Positions 11,270 through 22,636 of a stretch of DNA of 64,000 bases are shown piece after piece; the first letter of the stretch is position 1, and each line of letters begins with the position of its first letter. The notes below the pieces were generated by a model, which was given only the letters and a program-made list of their open reading frames with translations, was not told where the DNA came from and ran no database searches. The stretch comes from Azolla caroliniana (taxonomy: Eukaryota > Polypodiophyta), in the NCBI GenBank assembly GCA_043228905.1, contig JBHGNT010000003.1, positions 22,940,001 to 23,004,000 of the forward strand, read 5' to 3'. Made by a program: the position numbers and the translations under genes.

Positions 11270-11480
11270 GTATGCTTAACATCAAGTAGAAGGTCCATTA
11301 AAGTCCTCCATGTTTTGTAGTTTTTCTTTGTTAGTTTGTCCAAGGTATACTTTTTGCTTGAACTTGCCATACTATTGCGCTTGTCTTTACAGAATATGTG
11401 CATAGTTTTGTTGGTTGTAGAAGGTGCAATAGTGAGATTTGGATTGTGCAACTATGCTCTGACACTATATAAGCGAGAAT
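11270..11480 (-). pseudogene. Copia gag N-terminus and primer-site relic
   Basis: On the minus strand a GTGTCAGAGC stretch near 11460-11470 resembles the iMet primer binding site. It is followed by an open frame starting MASSSKKYTLDKLTKKNYKTW, which resembles copia gag N-termini (LDxxNYxxWxxxM). Homology ends near 11300 after about 45 residues. This is a small relic of a different copia family from Copia-A. Confidence 0.45.
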
Positions 11481-11559
11481 GGGACAAAATGAAACAAAAG
11501 CTAGAACAAAGAGGAGGGAAGTTTGATAAAAGTGTGTAACGAGATGAACTTTATATAAA

Positions 11560-13130
11560 GAAGACTATATAATTATAAAAAGTTAATGTAAAATAGTGTC
11601 ACGGTTCACCCCACACTATATACATTATATTTGATATATATAAGAGAAGTAACAAATAGTCGTTACTTCTTTGGAACGATTATTTTGTCTTTTCTAAATA
11701 CTCTTCTTGTAACTATTATTTTGTCTTTATATCCTCACAACGGTTATCTTTCTTCTCTTTAGTGAGTTTTCGTGTTAGCAAATAATCTTAACAATACAAT
11801 TACGATTCATTCATACACATGTAATCATAGAAACACATCTACATAAAATCATACACATAGAGTCATTTATTCATAATATACATCTTCATACACAAACATG
11901 AATGAATGCATTATTATAACGTAATAAACGCGTTTGTGCAAGCATACAAACGTTAGAAAACGAATACGTTTGAAAAGAGAAAAATATTTATTCGTTTTGT
12001 TCTTTTTTTTTACTTTTTTATTATTAGAACTTAGCTTACCCTAGTTGTAAGTTGTAAGCTATTATGTCTTGTGCATACTTTTGGGATGCTTCTTAACAAT
12101 CAAGTCATCTTTATCATCCTCACTTTAGAACTTTACACAAAAATGAGTATGAACTATAGAGATTGAATCAAAATATGTCATTATAAATTATAATCAAACA
12201 TTTAAAAACTCATAAAACGTATATTCGAGAATATGAAGAAAACATGGCATAGGCAGTAGTAGCATAACTTACCACTGGGGTGACCTAATTTTCTAATAAC
12301 AAAGAAAGAAAGAAAAAGAAGAAAAAGGAACATGACACTACCATAAAAATTTGTCGTGACCTAATTTTCTAATAACAAAGAAAGAAAGAAAAAGAAGAAA
12401 AAGGAACATGACACTAAACAAGAGGATATTAGAAAGTTGGGATTCAAACCCAAGACACAAGTAATAGTAGCACAACAATTTACCACTAGGTTGTGCTTAG
12501 TTATAATAATAAATAATCAAAAGAAAAAAACTATTATAATACTAATATAAAAATGGTACTAATGAGAGAGAGAGAGAAAGTTGTGAAAATTGAGAATCGA
12601 ACCCAAGACATAAACAGCAATAGGATGACTCCTTACCACTAGAGTGAGCTGGATTGTAATAATAACATGTGAAAAAAGAAATAAAAAAAAGTACATATTT
12701 TTCCCATTTCAAACGTATTCATTTCCAAACTTTTGAATGCTTGCACGAACACAAATATTACGTTCTATGTGAATCACATGTATAGAGTTATTCTACATGC
12801 ATACAATCATTTACAATACATATTCATTCATTTATATGCATACATAAATGATAGATTCATAAAATCATTCATTCATGCATGGATACAGTCACAAAAGGAT
12901 ACATGAATACATTTATACACAAGCAATCATTCACGTGTATAGAGTTACTTATTCATGATTACATGCATACATTTATGCACAAGCATTCATTCACAAGTAT
13001 AGAGTTATTCATTCATGATTACATGCATAAACTCATACACATACATACATTTGAAGACATTGATACAATCATTCATTCATACACGTACAAAAGCATAGAC
13101 ATAACAAGTGCCTTTTAATTATGCATCCTT
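11560..13130. repeat. AT-rich region with CATACA/ATTCAT repeats and duplications
   Basis: Two blocks (11800-11910 and 12740-13110) are built of short CATACA, ATTCATTCA and TAGAGTTATTCATTCATG motifs. Between them is a ~62-bp unit (TGACCTAATTTTCTAATAAC...) at 12281-12342, repeated at 12357-12416. Two degenerate minus-strand tRNA-like A-box/B-box pairs lie at 12440-12494 and 12592-12649. Open frames here come from the repeats. The region may contain an old LTR, but I could not define ends. Confidence 0.55.
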
Positions 13131-13326
13131 TCATTGGACCCCAATCCTAAGCCCTACTTTTGTTTCAAATAGGGTAATGAGCGAGAATAAAAATTAAAGT
13201 GAAAGCCTCCAACATGAGGAAACAAGGCACATGATGAGATCCAATTGGGGTCATATATTGGCAAAGACTACAATGAGCTCACCAAAAGATTCAAGAATGA
13301 GTTGGTCGATGACTCATAATTAAGAA

Positions 13327-13626
13327 GTGAAGGTCAATGTGCAAATGGGGCTTATAGGGGGTGAAAAGAAATACGGCATGCCAAATCAACCACTTGGAAA
13401 TGATGTTAGGGATAAGGACCAAAATGAAATATATGACTTGACGATTGACCACTTGAATGCCTTGGAAAGGATCCCAAGGATAGAAGAGATACATAAATCC
13501 ATTTTCAAGGGTTATGTTGAGGAAAGGACCCTAACAAGCATCTTGGCAAAAAGGAGGGTGGGTGAACTAGATTTGATGGATTGTTTAGTATGCATAGGTT
13601 ATGTGTGGAAGGAATGGTTGTCATAG
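13327..13626 (+). CDS. Short uncharacterised ORF
   Basis: This 99-residue frame (PNQPLGNDVRDKDQNEIYDL, then RIPRIEEIHKSIFKGYVEER) shows none of the low complexity of the flanking DNA. I recognise no domain, signal peptide or membrane segment. There is no obvious promoter and no partner gene. It may be a fragment of a decayed transposon protein. The rest of 13130-14400 holds nothing else I can name. Confidence 0.2.
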   Translation: MKVNVQMGLIGGEKKYGMPNQPLGNDVRDKDQNEIYDLTIDHLNALERIPRIEEIHKSIFKGYVEERTLTSILAKRRVGELDLMDCLVCIGYVWKEWLS

Positions 13627-14885
13627 AGTTGGAATGCAAAAGATAAACAACCCTAGAGTTGGATGTGAATAAAGGGGGAAGTATTCTACAATATGTTTGA
13701 AGAGGAAAAGATTATCTACAATGCATAAGTGACAAGGACAAACATTTTTGCCCAAAACTCTTATGCAGACAATGAAGTGTAAGTTAAATGCAAGAATGTC
13801 AATATTTAACATTTTGCTCAAACTACGTATCTATGCAAGAATAAGGACTTCTGCATGCTCATAAGGAAAAGTAGTGGTGTATGTTAAAAAGAGATATTCT
13901 TCTATGATAAGCAAGTTCTTAAATGCTATTATATGAGCACAAGAGCTAGAACTCAAGCTCACAAGATTGGGAATTAGATTGCCTAGGCTTTGAGGAGAAA
14001 TGGAATATCCTGGTGTAGTTAATCATGAGGGTGTGTGGTGGGTTGTTGTCACCTTCTCGGAAGCAACACCTTCGATTTAACCTTACAGTAATCGAATCAA
14101 GGGTCACTATGGTATGTGGTGGAGATCAGGGGAAGGAAGATTGCTTGGCAATCCGATTTCGTACCAAGAAATGATCAAAGTTGGTTAGCTATAAAACCCG
14201 ATCGTAATTCGAGAAGTTATTATTTAGACATGCACTTAAGACACAAACCAGATCTTACCCAAAATTAGATGTTTATTATGTAATACGGAACAATGATTAC
14301 ACGATGCAGGTATTCTATGTTCCTGAGTACTCTATTCTAACTCGGGCCTACTCTTCTCTCTTCTGTCCTTCCCCCTCTGTTACATTTCTGCTTAACGTTT
14401 TATAGTTTGCTTTCCCGCTTGGCGTGCTTCAGTCTTTATTCGTTTTGGTTCCATGTTTCACGGTTGCATTATCTTCGCCACCTTCCCAGTTACAGTTGCC
14501 TACTTCAACCACATTCAAATTCATTTTATACCCAAATTACCAATCTGTCCCACATACAACACCTGGTACACCCGTGGGACAGTGGCTTCGCACATCAAAC
14601 CCACCATAATCGGAAAAGATTCGCAAAATTTTTATGGTACACTCATTCCTTGGTCAAGATGTCGAGGATGCCTTTAGAGGTTGGGTGCACGGTTGTTTCC
14701 TCTGTCGTAGTTGCCGAGATAGCAAGTTCTGGCTCATTTTGTGGGGTTTTGGAATCGAATGATGCTGTGTGTGTGATTGTAATTGTTTTGGAAGAATTAT
14801 GATGAGTTTTTAATTTTAATTTTTTAGATAATGTAAGCTGGGGTTTTGTGGCAAATGGCACCTCTACCAAGAGGCTGTCCAAAGG

Positions 14886-15665
14886 GTGGTGCTCACAACT
14901 GGAGGCATCAATCCTCCCAGTACCCATCATTCTTCTTCTTCCTCCTCTAATCCTCATCATAATCTGCATCCCCATTCCAAACTGATGATTAGCATGGAAA
15001 GGAATAATATATTCAACCATAATCACAACACCACCACGATTCTTATTAGCATTAATCATGCTAATCCCGACGCTAATCTCACCGCTAATGACAGCCTCCA
15101 TTGCGGCGATGCGATTCGGATGAGTATGTTACGCGCCCCCCGCATCTTGCAGATGCCTCCTCCATTTGCCCAACCATCACCATCCTTAGTCAACAGATCA
15201 AATGTAATTATTATGGGCCAAGCAGCTAATGGTGGTCACAAGATGAACACGGTGATCCAAGGATTGATTCAAGAAGCTCCGAATCATGCAACCCAATGCC
15301 ATCATGTTCATGATCATGATCACATTGATAAGAAGGTGATGATACTTCCTAATCCTGACCATAACCCTAACCCTCACCATAACTGTAATCCTAATCCTAA
15401 TCCGAATCATGATAACTGCATACAACCCTTATTGGATATTCATAATCCTAATAGCAGTCTGTGTAAAAGGTTAAAGCTCATCCAACCTGAAGATCATCCT
15501 GCACTCAATCTCAACATGCAGGTTATGCTTACTCATCACAATGATAATGATGATGATAATAACACTCTTACTAATCATCATCATCATCATCAAATTCATC
15601 GTCATCATGCCATGATCATGATCATGATCATAAGTTCTCCTTATCTCTCTCATCAACCCAGTTAA
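14886..15665 (+). CDS. His/Asn-rich ORF, possible transcription-factor fragment
   Basis: The frame is open for about 259 residues from a non-ATG codon and extends upstream through HLYQEAVQRVVLTTGG. It is rich in His, Asn and Pro: a Ser run (SSSSSS) early on, NPNPHHNCNPNPNPNHDN in the middle and HHHHH near the end. More ordinary segments are interspersed (MSMLRAPRILQMPPPFAQPS; SLCKRLKLIQPEDHPALNLN). Such composition is common in plant transcription-factor tails, but I recognise no DNA-binding domain. The opposite strand is also partly open (15101-14643), as expected for low-complexity codons. It could be a real exon, a pseudogene or chance. TTTTTTAG at 14821-14826 could be an acceptor. Confidence 0.3.
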   Translation: MVLTTGGINPPSTHHSSSSSSNPHHNLHPHSKLMISMERNNIFNHNHNTTTILISINHANPDANLTANDSLHCGDAIRMSMLRAPRILQMPPPFAQPSPSLVNRSNVIIMGQAANGGHKMNTVIQGLIQEAPNHATQCHHVHDHDHIDKKVMILPNPDHNPNPHHNCNPNPNPNHDNCIQPLLDIHNPNSSLCKRLKLIQPEDHPALNLNMQVMLTHHNDNDDDNNTLTNHHHHHQIHRHHAMIMIMIISSPYLSHQPS

Positions 15666-17150
15666 CCTCCGTTAAGCTCCTCAACCTTTTGGTTTAACAC
15701 CCTGTGAATCATAGGGGGGTAGGTAATTTGCATGAGTACTGACACCTGTGATCATTAATTAATCCCATTTATAGCTTCTTAGTAATTCTAATTGTGTGTT
15801 AATTAGTCATAGACTTATAGCTATGCAGTTCTTATGATCATACTATATTAATTAGCAGTCTTTAGCCATTTCCTGAGTCATTGTATTAATATAGTTTAGA
15901 CTTTCAATGTTTAGGGTTTAAACCCTAAACCGTAAACGAAATTAATTGTATTAATATAGTTTAGCCTTTTATTGTGTTAAACCCTAAACCTTAAACTATA
16001 TTAATTAGCAGTCTTTAACCATTTCATGAGTTCATTGTATTAATATAGTTTTAGCCTTTCAATGCTTTTCATTACACCTAGCAGCATTAGATTCATCATA
16101 TTTTAAGAACAAGTGTAATGAGGCATATTAATTAGCTGCATTAAACAATGAACCCAGCTAGCTCTGTAATGGCTCATTAATTACTCTCTTACCTCTCTGC
16201 ATGCAAATTGCTGCAATGAGATAGACCAGCTTTAATGTTTTTCTTTTGTAATGTAAAAGCCAGTCCAGATTTCGAACAAGCTTTTGTCTTCACAATTAAA
16301 TCTTTATAATTTTGCTGATTAGGATCGATTATTAGCAATATTGCCATGATACTTTAACCAGAATTGGATCTTTTGCTGTCACATAGTATTGCACTCCATT
16401 ATGTCCCCTTCATTATCACAATCTCTTTTCGTTTTTTTATAATGTCTCCTTAGTTATGGCAAATTACTCATTTTCCTTTTATTGCATTGCAAATTAGAGG
16501 CACTGCTATATGCACCGGGGGCATAATGTCTTCATGTTAATTATATAGTTAAATTCAGGATCACTATTTATATAATCAAACCATACAATTTTTTAAACTA
16601 AATTTGGAGTGAATTGTGGAGCCTTTTAAGCATTATACTTCCCCTTACTTGTTTTGGGAATTTAATTCTTTTGGGAATATGTGGATGTGAGGAAGATCAA
16701 AGGAGAGCAAATTAATGGACTACTGCCAGAAAAAAAAGAAACATACATGCATAAAATCATACAAAATACGCGCACAATTGTGTAACCTAGCGAGAGGTGG
16801 ATCGAGAGATATCGTTGTTCCACCCCTAATCTGCATCATCTGTTACGCCATTGTAGTGGTGTAGATAGCCAAGCTTGGATATGTGACTTTAAAGCTTTAG
16901 AGTATCATGTGTGAGTGAGTGTCATATCCCTTGTGTATTTGAGATACCTTAATAATAGTTCTTTTATATATGCTTTCTAATGGTTAACTCATGGATTCTC
17001 CATGAATCCTGATAGTAATCTAGTGGCAAAGGGTACTACCATTTGAGTGAGTTGATTCAGAGGCATTGAATGCTCCCCAACACTTGTTGATATGGGATAT
17101 TCGTCATACATTAAGTTTCATTATCTATGTGGCGAATCATAGGACGATAT
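15666..17150. other. AT-rich interval with a 154-bp duplication
   Basis: A block including TTAGCAGTCTTTAGCCATTT and GTATTAATATAGTTTAG occurs at 15844-15910 and again at 15998-16065. Between them are TTTAGGGTTTAAACCCTAAA at about 15911-15930 and a second AAACCCTAAACC near 15979, which look like short telomere-type motifs head to head. No gene is visible. A TATCGTT/AACGATA-type AT-rich sequence continues to 17150. Confidence 0.5.
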
Positions 17151-17159
17151 TATGCATGG

Positions 17160-17735
17160 TACCTAAGGGGAGAACATTCAATCATATTGATCTTGGTTAG
17201 GAGCTTAGTATATTGTTAATAAAACTTTGTTTTGATAGAGAGAGTGTTCCTAAAGTTCGATTCCTTTCACAAGTTGTATCCAAAGAAAATGTTCTTAATA
17301 GGGAATTATTGTCGTAATTTGGCAATAAATTTGATGGCTTCCTCTTTAGATGTGTTAGCAATACGAAGATCATCCACATAAACTCCTACGAATAGGAGCT
17401 TTGTCTCTATTTTCCTCATCTATAGATTAGGTTCCAATTGATGTTGTTGAAAGTTGGCTCATAGGAGGAACTTGTGAAGCTTGGTATACCATTGTATAGG
17501 AGTTTGTTTAATAATTATCGCCTTCAATGGTCGTTGCAAGTATGGATATATTTGACTCGGTCTCCAAGACGAAGGAACATGTTGGTTTCTCAAGCGCCTA
17601 GGAACTTGTGAAGCTTGGTATACCATTGTATAGGAGTTTGTTTAATAATTATCGCCTTCAATGGTCGTTGCAAGTATGGATATATTTGACTCGGTCTCCA
17701 AGACAAAGGAACATGTTGGTTTCTCAAGCACCTCA
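17160..17735 (-). pseudogene. Copia reverse-transcriptase relic with tandem duplication
   Basis: Minus-strand pieces match the copia RT palm: QWYTKLHKFLL, then VYVDDLRIANTSKEEAIKF (YVDD active-site box intact), then LSLSKQSFINNIL, in order but broken by stops. A block of ~130 bp with AACTTGTGAAGCTTGGTAT at 17470-17600 is repeated in tandem up to about 17735. No LTRs were found. The relic stops near the start of Copia-B and is on the opposite strand to it. Confidence 0.65.
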
Positions 17736-18068
17736 TCCATAATTGCATCATAAACATCACTAAGTGACGTTATTTATGTTCAGATTCTTGCCCTAGCTTA
17801 TTTGTAGTTTTTTTTGTTGTTGTGGAGGAGGTGCAAGGCTACAAGAGATCATCAGCCATATGCTTATCTTCAAGGATTCGAACAACACATTAGATAGATG
17901 GTTGATCACCAAGTTTGAGACTTTGAGCAACATTGATCAAGTAATCGATCAATCAATCAATCAAAATCATAAGTTAGCTCATTTAGGAAGTATCTTATCT
18001 CTCAAGATTGAAGTCGAGGGTTTGAGGTAGAGTTTGTCAATGATAAGGCATCATCATTATGATCGACT

Positions 18069-18409
18069 TGTTCAGATATCAAGCTCAACTAGGTTTAGTT
18101 AGTTAACCATGTAACTTAATATAGGACTTACACCCTTGTACCTATATTCTCCTTACACATGTGCAACTTTTCACATAAGATCTATATATACCTCATTGCG
18201 GGTATTTTTGTATTTGGTGATGCTTATGAATATAGAGGAAAGGTCTTTATCTACACACTTGCCAATCATCCCCTATTTATATTATTCGTTCATAAGTGTA
18301 ACTTCTTCTATCTCTTCCTCTAACACACGTATCACACAACCTTTCACTGCTTAACTACTCACATAATTAGTTATTAATTAACCCTTAGTGAATTACCTAA
18401 TGATTAACA
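18069..18409 (+). repeat. Copia-B 5' LTR (internally deleted)
   Basis: This 341-bp LTR starts TGTTCAGATATCAAGCTC and ends TGATTAACA. It matches the 452-bp 3' LTR but lacks about 110 bp after GTAACTTA, a deletion that removes the segment with GTTGACCATAAATCC. The primer binding site follows directly. Confidence 0.9.
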
Positions 18410-18578
18410 TGGTATTAGAGCTTGTGGTTTAGTATATCTATTAAGCCCACCCGATTCGTAGTGGTTGTGTGTTCGAGATGCCGACGACAAATCCGGCTAT
18501 ATGCTACTGTAGTACCACTACATAGCATGTGTACGTGACCGTAGGAAGAAAAGCCATAAAGGAAGACACTACATCAAC

Positions 18579-19150
18579 ATGAACACACAAATGGGTAGCT
18601 CACTCCCAAGTGAAAAGCTAGACCGGAGCAATTATTCATCTTGGGAGTATAAGATGAACAAATATCTAGTCGGCCAAGGGTATTAGAGCTACATCAACAG
18701 TGCACTCGAAAACAAACCCGAAATCACAAACGTCAACAACCCAACATGGGAGCAAAGAGCAAGTCGGGTAATGTATTGCTTGGCAACATGTGCCCACAAT
18801 CACATGCTTTGCCATATTCGAGACGCCAAGATCTCGAAAGAGGTGTGGAAGAACTTGAGGAAGATGTTTGCCGCCAACATGACCACCCACAAGCTTCAAC
18901 TATGACAAGAGTTGAACAACATTCAACAAAAAGATATGCCCATGTCGGACTACACCACCAAGATCAAGAGAATTTGTGAATCGCTTGGCTCCATCAACAT
19001 AAATGTTGATGAAGCCAAGATTCTTCAAGTATGCTTGGGTGACCTTGGACAACAATTCGACCCGTTAAGGACGGCAATCTTAGCAAGGGAAAGCGTTCTT
19101 TCGGTCTTTGAACTTCAATCAATGTTATTGGTTGAAGAGACCCGTGTCTG
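18579..19150 (+). pseudogene. Copia-B Gag (decayed)
   Basis: The ATG at 18579 opens a gag almost collinear with that of Copia-A (KLDRSNYSSWEYKM, RASRVMYCLATC, ELNNIQQKDMPMSDYTTKIK, FELQSMLLVEE). A TAG at about 18682 interrupts it after GQGY, another stop occurs near 18903, and the tail has further stops. The clean C-terminal part is open at 18912-19151. Capsid function is lost. Confidence 0.8.
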
Positions 19151-19339
19151 AACCAAGAGCAAGATGTCAGAAGGATAGATGTTCTTCTAAAATCCGGATG
19201 GTGACCGAGAACGAGATTGCAACGGCAGAAGAGGGCGATTTAGCCCATCTCATGAAGGGAACACAAACTTTCGGCTAGACGACGGAAGCCATCGAGGAGC
19301 TTCGGAAGAAGGGGGAGCTTCCAAGACAAACAAGGTCGG

Positions 19340-20208
19340 AAAATATGGCCCATTACATGCAATCATTGTGGGAAGATCGACCATCGCAAAGAGGAGTGTT
19401 GAAAAAGAAGAAACGAGTCGTCTTCCACAAGTCGACAACTCATAAACTACACCACCAACATCGAATACGATGACTATGGTGGACTATTCATAACAAGACA
19501 TAGAGCGAACACTATATCAGCCTCCGACTCCACAAGCACCTCCAACTCGGAAGACGTGTGGTTTGTGGACTCTAGTGCCTCACATCATATAATGTCACAT
19601 CAAGAGTGGTTTCGTGACTTAAGAATGCCAGATTGACCCAGCTTAATAGAAATGGTAGATGACACAACACATCCCAATCGGAAAATCATCAATGTCCCAT
19701 TCAGGAAAGAAGGCAAACAAACTTGCATCAAGAATGCCTTGCATGTACCGACAATAACAAAGAATTTGGTCTAGGTCGGCCAAATCGTGGAGCAAGGCAT
19801 GCAAGTTCGCTTCAACAACGAAGGATGCTTCATCGAGAAAGATGACTGACTCATACCTAGGGGACAAAGAGATGATGAAATATTCATTCTCGATTTGAAT
19901 GAGGTGAAATCAGCCATGTATGCCAAAGGTCTCAAAACCAAGATGAACATCAAGTTATGGCACAAGAGAATTGACCACATCAACCTTCAATGGCTTCGAG
20001 TGATGTAATCAAAGGGAGTCGTCATTGGACTTCCGACCTTCAAGTCGAAATGAGTCGATCGAGTTTGAGAAGCTTGTCAACTTAGCAAACAACATCGACT
20101 TCCATTCCCAAAGGAGAGCTACGTAAGCAAAGGCCTCCTCGATGTCATACACTCGAATGTATGGGGATCGGCTCAAACATCGGTGATCGAAGGATGTCAG
20201 TACTACGT
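19340..20208 (+). pseudogene. Copia-B zinc knuckle, protease and start of integrase
   Basis: A CCHC knuckle (CNHCGKIDHRKEEC, about 19356-19397) is followed by the protease relic FVDSSASHHI, where the usual DSGAS has become DSSAS. Next come the GAG-pre-integrase block (KLWHKRIDHINL, EACQLSKQH) and the first integrase aspartate region (VIHSNVWG, where the catalytic D is replaced by N). Several stops are present. The frame is cut at 20208 by the solo LTR and resumes at 21347. Confidence 0.8.
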
Positions 20209-21346
20209 TGTCGTGAAGTATGAAAGCTTCACATTAAAAGTCTACAATAAGATAAATACGTAATGAAAATAACATTTGATAATGTTTTATATATAAAGAT
20301 AATATTAACAACACATATGATAATATTATATATATGTAAAGAAAAATAATATATATATATAGATAAATATATTGTATTACACAAATAAGAGAGGACTTGA
20401 ACCAATAACCCCACCCTATGACTCTCAAATCTTACCATTTACTCTATACTAGTAATATACATAAAATAAAGCATACTTTATATATACTTTATATTACATA
20501 AAGGATTTGCTTCATGATATAAGAATAAAGTTGTATGTTGTATTCAATAGTATTTTGAGATTCAAACCCACAACCTCATATACCAAAGTCGACACACCTA
20601 CCATTAGGCTAGGCCCTTTCTCTTTAAGATTATATTTTCATGTTTATTGTTATTGCATATATTGTTTCATACATAAAAGCTCAAATGAGCGAGATGTTTA
20701 TCATGCATCACATGTAATGCATGAACGCCAAATGGCGATCATGCATCACATGCATTTCATGCACTACATGCATGACTTGTACCCTCCAATGCATCATATG
20801 CATGGGGGCACCTATTTAAATGGTGAAAGAGAAGATCAAAGGGGGATATGTATGAGATATCAATCAAATTATGTATTTCATAAGAGATACCATAAAAATA
20901 GAGAAAGAAGGGAAGAAGTTTAACATAAACGTGGAGCTCTAGCTTGGCGGTCGTGGTGATCAACTCTCAACAAGAGGGAGGTGGTTCGAGCCTTATCTTC
21001 ATCAAAATATTGAAGTGAAGATTGTAATGGTCTATGATCAAGAAAGAGAAGAGCGATTACCTTGCAAGACAAAGTTTGAAGGTTCAACGATGTGCACAAT
21101 CATTTTGTAACTCTTTCATGAAAATGATTATAAATTTCATACACTTTCTCATATATTATTTTATATCTTATCTTGTCTTATCTTATATTCCTTAAAAATC
21201 CTATTTTGTCATAACTTATTGATCTCTATTCACTCTATCTCTACTCTTTCGTCTCTTCCGTCCATAATCCCAATGATTCCTTCCTCACTTTCACGTTATC
21301 CTTTGTGTGCGCAACGCTACGCTTCTAGGCGAGCCACGCCACGACA
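20209..21346 (+). mobile_element. Solo LTR in Copia-B integrase (TSD ACGT)
   Basis: The insert starts TGTCGTGAAG and ends CCACGACA, 1138 bp, and is flanked by ACGT on each side (20205-20208, 21347-21350). Removing it restores the integrase codons across the join. A TATTTAAAT box at about 20811-20819 follows GACTTGTACCCTCC, the same arrangement as the LTR pieces at 5230-5634 and 63089-63430. There is no internal coding region or second LTR copy, hence solo LTR. Two minus-strand tRNA-like box pairs lie in its U3 half (20393-20446, 20567-20611). Confidence 0.8.
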
Positions 21347-21552
21347 ACGTTGTCACCTTCATCAATGACTACTCACGCTACCCATGGATCTTCCCGATAA
21401 AGAAGAAGAGCGAAGTGCTCTCACACTTCCAAAAGCTCAAGGGCCAAGTCGAAAAAGAAACTTGTCGGTACATTCGATACCCACGATCGGATGGAGGAAA
21501 GGATTACTTCTCTGAAGAATTCATCTCCTACCTCCAAGGTGAAGGCATACGG
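21347..21552 (+). pseudogene. Copia-B integrase core, middle piece
   Basis: Between the two insertions the integrase continues as TFINDYSRYPWIFPIKKKSE, KGQVEKETCRYIRYPRSDGG and YFSEEFISYLQGEGIR, including the second catalytic aspartate (RSDGGKDYF). The reading frame is open in this piece. It is cut at 21552 by the gag-only element. Confidence 0.85.
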
Positions 21553-22343
21553 TGTCGTGCCTTTCGGCTCCGGATCGTTTGCGTGAGTCGGGTGGGAACC
21601 ACCGGGGTTTTGGACTAGGAGAAAGAAGAATATGAGATGAGGCTAGTAATGAATAGATTATTAGAAAGAGAGATAGAAATTTCGTGAATCCCACGAGTGT
21701 ATTGTATTCGATTAATCAATATTTAGATAAGAATGTGTATTTAGATTGAAAGAAAGATATAAGAAACTTGTGAATCCCACAAGTATAGATTATATTATTT
21801 TCGTGAATCCCACGATTATATTAATCGGTTGGTGTTTTCGGAAATATATCCAATTTCCAAATATTTCACACACTATTACATTGTGCTCCCCATCCTTATG
21901 TAGTGATGGGAGAGACTAAGCATAGCTACATGCTTTTTTTTCTAATATGTTCATGCACACTAAATATGCATGTGATGCTTTTCTAATCCTTGCTTTTATT
22001 TGCTAAATATAGTGCTCATGCACGCTAGATGTGCACGAGTCACTTTTTAGTTGCTTGCGTTTTTTCTATAAAATATTCACACACTCTAAAAATGCACGAT
22101 TTACCTTTTAATAAAGGTAGGCGCAAATAAAGCACTTATAGTTATTAAATCTATTTATAAAACACTAAAGATAAGGTAGCATAATGGTAAAGTTGAGGTT
22201 TGGCTACGTGGAGGTACAAGGTTCGAATCTTGCCCTATGCACGTGATAAATATCTTGATTTTCTTATTTTATTTATTTATATGTAATTAAATCGGTTATA
22301 TTATTTTTACTTTTTCACGTAGTGTACGAAATACACTACGACA
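21553..22343 (-). repeat. Gag-only element 3' LTR
   Basis: On the plus strand it reads TGTCGTGCCTTT...ACACTACGACA. It carries a plus-strand tRNA-like pair: A-box TAGCATAATGG at 22177-22187 and B-box GGTTCGAATCT at 22220-22230. These are antisense to the element's own transcript and near its U3 start. The inner end shares CGGATCGT...GGGAACC...CCGGGGTT...GGAC with the LTR piece at 63089. Confidence 0.9.
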
Positions 22344-22636
22344 CTCGCCCCCTCCGAACCCGCACATCCTCCGGTATGTGCCGAAGTTGCCGATGCTCGT
22401 TGTCTCCCTTCATCCTCCGTTTGTCCCGCTATGTCAACTTTGTCTCTCCATTTTGAGTAGACCCATTCTTTCCACCCGAACCATTGTCGCCATCCGATCC
22501 ACCATATTCTTTGTTCTCTCTCGTCATATTCTTGGCCCTTGTCATTCGTGGTAGTGTCTTTTACTGGCCTCTTTGTTGTCTTCATCAACCTTGACTTTTT
22601 TCCGGATCGCTCTCGTCCGATCGACTTTTGGTTTGA

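Noticed and set aside
22177-22230. Possible tRNA gene
   Set aside because: Only A- and B-box-like motifs are present. I could not form a matched acceptor stem and anticodon arm, so it is listed as tRNA-like, not as a tRNA gene.
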